Shown here: one piece after another, positions 6,529-8,780 of the stretch | How the letters are laid out: every line of letters begins with the position of its first letter | Position numbering within the stretch: position 1 is the first letter of the stretch | Assembly (NCBI GenBank): GCA_041687475.1 | Contig: JAWLBW010000196.1 | Location: 1-8,780, forward strand | From: JAWLBW01 sp041687475 | GTDB lineage: Bacteria; J088; JAWLBW01 | Direction: 5' to 3' | Length of the DNA: 8,780 bases | The notes under the pieces: model-generated | Databases searched by the model: none | What the model was told of the DNA's origin: nothing | The model's input: the letters and a program-made list of their open reading frames with translations, nothing else | Made by a program: the position numbers and the translations under genes

Positions 6529-6558
6529 AGTTTAGTAAGCAACGGGGACGGCAGACAA
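6529..6558 (-). promoter_or_regulatory. Candidate promoter for the FN3 lipoprotein gene
   Basis: On the minus strand TTGTCT (6553-6558) and TAAACT (6529-6534) are 18 bases apart. The same -10 hexamer and TTGTC core occur in the candidate promoter of the cytochrome gene. It lies about 195 bases upstream of the start codon plus the unknown gap length, so the assignment is tentative. Confidence 0.3.
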
Positions 6559-6672
6559 GCCGAAAAAGTGCTGAAGTGGTGCCGAATGCTACGAAACACA
6601 GGCCCGCTCGCCCCATGCAGCCGGAAAAACCTCGACCGCAAACGTATACCGGTATGAATCGTGTAGAAACGG

Positions 6673-6701
6673 CCGATCGGCGTCGGCCGACCGACGATCG
6701 G
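6673..6701. repeat. Imperfect inverted repeat over the -35 region of the antiporter promoter
   Basis: The arms CCGATCG/CGATCGG and TCGG/CCGA form an 11-bp stem with a 3-base bulge (6680-6682) and a CCGA centre. It ends 2 bases before the candidate extended -10 element and lies where a -35 box would be. It could be an operator for a repressor or activator, or a terminator-like stem. No T run follows. Confidence 0.5.
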
Positions 6702-6703
6702 TG

Positions 6704-6712
6704 TGCTATGCT
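6704..6712 (+). promoter_or_regulatory. Candidate extended -10 promoter for the riboswitch-antiporter transcript
   Basis: TGCTATGCT contains a TGn extension followed by TATGCT (4 of 6 matches). Start of transcription would be near 6719, just before the first base of the riboswitch aptamer at 6721. No good -35 is seen, as is common for extended -10 promoters. The placement relative to the aptamer is the main support. Confidence 0.45.
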
Positions 6713-6720
6713 GTCACGTT

Positions 6721-6840
6721 GAGGCCGAATTCACGAAAACGTGAAGCGGGGGACCCAGAAGTCCTTCCGGGGCGAATTTCCACCCTGGTGGAAACCGGCA
6801 CCTTTCCGCCGGAGCCCGTCAGCTAACCTCGCAGGCCGGG
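6721..6840 (+). promoter_or_regulatory. Cyclic di-AMP riboswitch (ydaO/yuaA family)
   Basis: The conserved blocks of the ydaO/yuaA aptamer occur in the right order and spacing. They are: GGCCGAATTC at the 5' end; a hairpin TTCACG-aaaa-CGTGAA (6730-6745); GCGGGGGACCC (6746-6756); GGGGCGAAT before a stem TTTCCACC/GGTGGAAA (6777-6794); ACCTTTCC capped by CCGGC/GCCGG (6795-6812); and the signature CCCGTCAGCTAACCTCG (6815-6831), closing with GGCC (6834-6837) that can pair with 6723-6726 as P1. Members of this family fold into a pseudo-twofold structure that binds two cyclic di-AMP molecules, and they commonly control potassium transport, osmoprotectant and cell-wall genes. It sits directly upstream of a CPA2 antiporter on the same strand, which fits that regulon. 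Confidence 0.9.
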
Positions 6841-6848
6841 AAGGGACT

Positions 6849-6879
6849 TCTCCTCGACGGAGGGTCCGCAACGAGGAGA
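6849..6879 (+). promoter_or_regulatory. Shine-Dalgarno-sequestering hairpin (expression platform)
   Basis: TCTCCTCG (6849-6856) is exactly complementary to CGAGGAGA (6872-6879), which contains the antiporter's only plausible Shine-Dalgarno sequence. A nested 4-bp stem CGGA/TCCG (6858-6868) extends the structure. No T run follows, so control at translation initiation is more likely than transcription termination. The AGGAG is 11 bases from the ATG, a slightly long spacing. Confidence 0.7.
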
Positions 6880-6889
6880 CCACATTTCC

Positions 6890-8780
6890 ATGCTCGAACC
6901 CCTCGGACATCATCAGCTGTTCCTGTTCTTCCTGCAGTTTGCAGCGCTGCTCGTTTCGGCGCGCATCTGTGGTGAGCTGGCCAAGCGCGTGCGCACACCG
7001 GCCGTCGTCGGCGAGCTGTTGGGCGGTATTCTCCTGGGGCCGTCATTACTCGGCGCCATTCTACCCGGCGTTCAGTCGGCGCTGTTTCCCCTCGACCAGC
7101 AGCAGTTCGACCTTCTGTCGCTCATCACCTGGCTCGGCGTGGTCTTTCTGCTGCTGTCGACCGGACTTGAGACCGACCTGGCCTTGATTCGACGGAAGGG
7201 TCGCAAGGCCGTCTCGGTATCGGCGGGCGGAATTACCGTTACCTTTGCCTCGGGCCTGCTGCTGGCGGCGCTTCTGCCCCGCGAGATGATGGGCGAAGAC
7301 GCAAGCCGCGTCGCCTTCATGCTGTTCATCGCCACGGCCATGAGTATTTCGGCCATTCCCGTGATCGCGCGGGTGCTGGGCGAGCTGGGCCTGATTCGCC
7401 GCGACGTGGGCCAGCTCATTCTGGCCGCCGGCATGATGGACGACACCGTGGGGTGGATTCTGCTGGCCGTCGTGGCCAATGTGGCGGCCGCCGGCACGGT
7501 CGACTGGTTCACGCCCATTCGCCTGCTGGCCTCGGTCATTTTCGTGGTGGGCTTCGCCCTGACCGTGGGTCGCTCGATGGTGGCGGCCCTGATTCGCTGG
7601 GTCGACGACAAGGTGCCCGATTACGAGGGCGTCATCACGGCCACGGCCGCGCTGGCCCTTGTCGGCAGCGCCATTACCCTGTTCCTGGGTCTCGAGGCCG
7701 TGCTCGGCGCCTTCCTGGCCGGCATTCTCATTCGTGAGGCGCCTCGTTACCGGCCCGAAATGACCCACGGCATCGAGCAGTTCACCCGGCTCATTCTCGC
7801 GCCGGTTTTCTTTGCCGCCGCCGGTCTGCGGGTCGACATACGCGTCTTTTCCGACCCCGCGTTGCTGCGCTGGGGTCTGCTGGTGCTTGCCGTGGCCACG
7901 GTGGGCAAGTTCGTGGGCACGTTCATCGGGTCGCGCGTGGCCAGAATGCCGATCATCGAGGGCCTGGCCATGGGCGCCGGCCTGAACGCGCGCGGCGCCA
8001 TGGAAATCATCGTGGCCACCATCGGCTTGTCGCTGGGCGTGCTTTCGACCAGCAGCTATTCGATCATCGTCATGGTGGCCATTGTTACGTCGCTCATGGC
8101 GCCGCCCATGCTGCGGGTGCTGCTGGGCAAGGTTCGCATGGGCGCCGAGGAAGAAGAGCGGCTTGAACGCGAAGCCCGCGAGAGACAGAGTTTCTGGTCG
8201 GGCATTCGCCGGGTGCTGCTGCCCACCCGCGGCGGCGGCAACGTCTATTACGCGGCCAGCCTGCTGCGCGAAGGCATGCAGGGCACCAACATTGAAGTAA
8301 CCACCCTGAACATCGACGACCGGCAAGAGGGAATTCCCTTCTGGCGGCGGAAGACCAACGACGTCGGCGAAACGGCGGTGTCGACGGCGGCCACGTTGCT
8401 GCAGCCGCTGGTCTCGCAGGTCAAGAAGGTGCGGCTCAAGAGCCGCAACGTGTCGAAGGTCATTGCCGAGCAGGGACGCCACTTCGACCTGATCGTACTG
8501 GGCGCCACGGCCGAAAAAGCCAACTGGCGCACCCAGTACACCTTCGGCCAGGTCGTCGACGACATTCTGCAGCGCTCGGAACGCCCGGTACTGGTCGTAC
8601 GCTCGCCCGTGGCCAGCAAGATTCAGGTCGAGCTGGCCGAAGACAAACTGCCTGTCTCGAAGATTCTCGTGCCCACCAACCGCACGAGTTTGAGCCGACC
8701 CGCCCTTGAGTTCGGCGAACGACTGGCGACGTCGACCGGCGTGCCGTGTCACGCCGTCTTCATCGAAGAAGCGCCCGGCC
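6890..8780 (+). CDS. CPA2-family cation/proton antiporter with C-terminal universal stress protein domains (partial, runs off right edge)
   Basis: This inner-membrane antiporter exchanges K+ or Na+ for protons; 630 residues are present and the frame is open at the window end. Residues about 10-412 form a 12- to 13-helix transport domain with CPA2 landmarks: TPAVVGELLGGILLGPSLLG (36-55), FLLLSTGLETD (86-96), the ion-binding pair D184-D185 in GMMDDTVGW, LGAFLAG (272-278), PVFFAAAGLRVD (305-316), K340 in the VGKFVGT helix, and NARGAMEIIVATIG (366-379). A charged linker (about 414-436) joins a first universal stress protein domain (about 439-572, ending RPVLVVR). A second one starts at about 589 (KILVPTN). 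The nucleotide-binding glycine motif of the first is degenerate (GATAEK...FGQ), so ATP binding is doubtful. The start is set by the ATG after AGGAG. The ion cannot be decided from sequence; the cyclic di-AMP riboswitch upstream favours potassium. Confidence 0.94.
   Translation, partial: MLEPLGHHQLFLFFLQFAALLVSARICGELAKRVRTPAVVGELLGGILLGPSLLGAILPGVQSALFPLDQQQFDLLSLITWLGVVFLLLSTGLETDLALIRRKGRKAVSVSAGGITVTFASGLLLAALLPREMMGEDASRVAFMLFIATAMSISAIPVIARVLGELGLIRRDVGQLILAAGMMDDTVGWILLAVVANVAAAGTVDWFTPIRLLASVIFVVGFALTVGRSMVAALIRWVDDKVPDYEGVITATAALALVGSAITLFLGLEAVLGAFLAGILIREAPRYRPEMTHGIEQFTRLILAPVFFAAAGLRVDIRVFSDPALLRWGLLVLAVATVGKFVGTFIGSRVARMPIIEGLAMGAGLNARGAMEIIVATIGLSLGVLSTSSYSIIVMVAIVTSLMAPPMLRVLLGKVRMGAEEEERLEREARERQSFWSGIRRVLLPTRGGGNVYYAASLLREGMQGTNIEVTTLNIDDRQEGIPFWRRKTNDVGETAVSTAATLLQPLVSQVKKVRLKSRNVSKVIAEQGRHFDLIVLGATAEKANWRTQYTFGQVVDDILQRSERPVLVVRSPVASKIQVELAEDKLPVSKILVPTNRTSLSRPALEFGERLATSTGVPCHAVFIEEAPG

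Noticed and set aside
6849..6879. Rho-independent terminator as riboswitch expression platform
   Set aside because: The hairpin is not followed by a T run (ACCACATTTCC follows), and it covers the Shine-Dalgarno sequence, which fits translational control better.
7061..8752. Minus-strand open frame of 563 codons opposite the antiporter
   Set aside because: The product is rich in H, Q, G and R with no domain, whereas the plus strand encodes clear antiporter and universal stress protein motifs.

Overview
The window comes from a draft assembly of a GC-rich (about 60% by eye), diderm, respiring bacterium. It carries a run of ten Ns at 6388-6397. Two of its five genes start with lipobox signal peptides, one of those proteins is a dihaem c-type cytochrome, and codons end mostly in G or C. 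I cannot name the lineage. A high-GC spirochaete of the Leptospirales type or a deltaproteobacterium-like group would fit, but this is a weak inference.

Layout, left to right. Positions 1-260 hold one copy of a roughly 250-bp mosaic repeat that runs right up to the start codon of a type I methionine aminopeptidase (264-1007, +). After that gene come a short tandem array (1017-1126) and a second copy of the same repeat (1127-1379). The second copy fills the space between the aminopeptidase and a convergent SAM-dependent methyltransferase (1383-2399, -). Upstream of the methyltransferase, on the same strand, lie a terminator, a membrane-anchored dihaem cytochrome c lipoprotein (2529-3488, -), a 404-bp intergenic region with a candidate promoter and a second terminator, and a large lipoprotein (3893-6334, -). 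The large lipoprotein has two fibronectin type III domains followed by a long beta-propeller-like repeat region. These three minus-strand genes are separated by terminators and look like independent units rather than an operon.

The right part reads in the other direction. After the N gap and a divergent intergenic region there is a candidate promoter with an imperfect inverted repeat over its -35 region. Next comes an RNA element that matches the ydaO/yuaA cyclic di-AMP riboswitch closely (6721-6840). A hairpin covering the Shine-Dalgarno sequence (6849-6879) follows, and then a CPA2-type cation/proton antiporter with C-terminal universal stress protein domains (6890 to beyond the right edge). 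The antiporter protein was translated by hand from the sequence. It is open to the end of the window.

The most informative unit is the riboswitch-antiporter pair, which points to cyclic di-AMP control of potassium or sodium/proton exchange, probably at translation initiation. The most unusual structural feature is the duplicated mosaic repeat flanking the methionine aminopeptidase gene.
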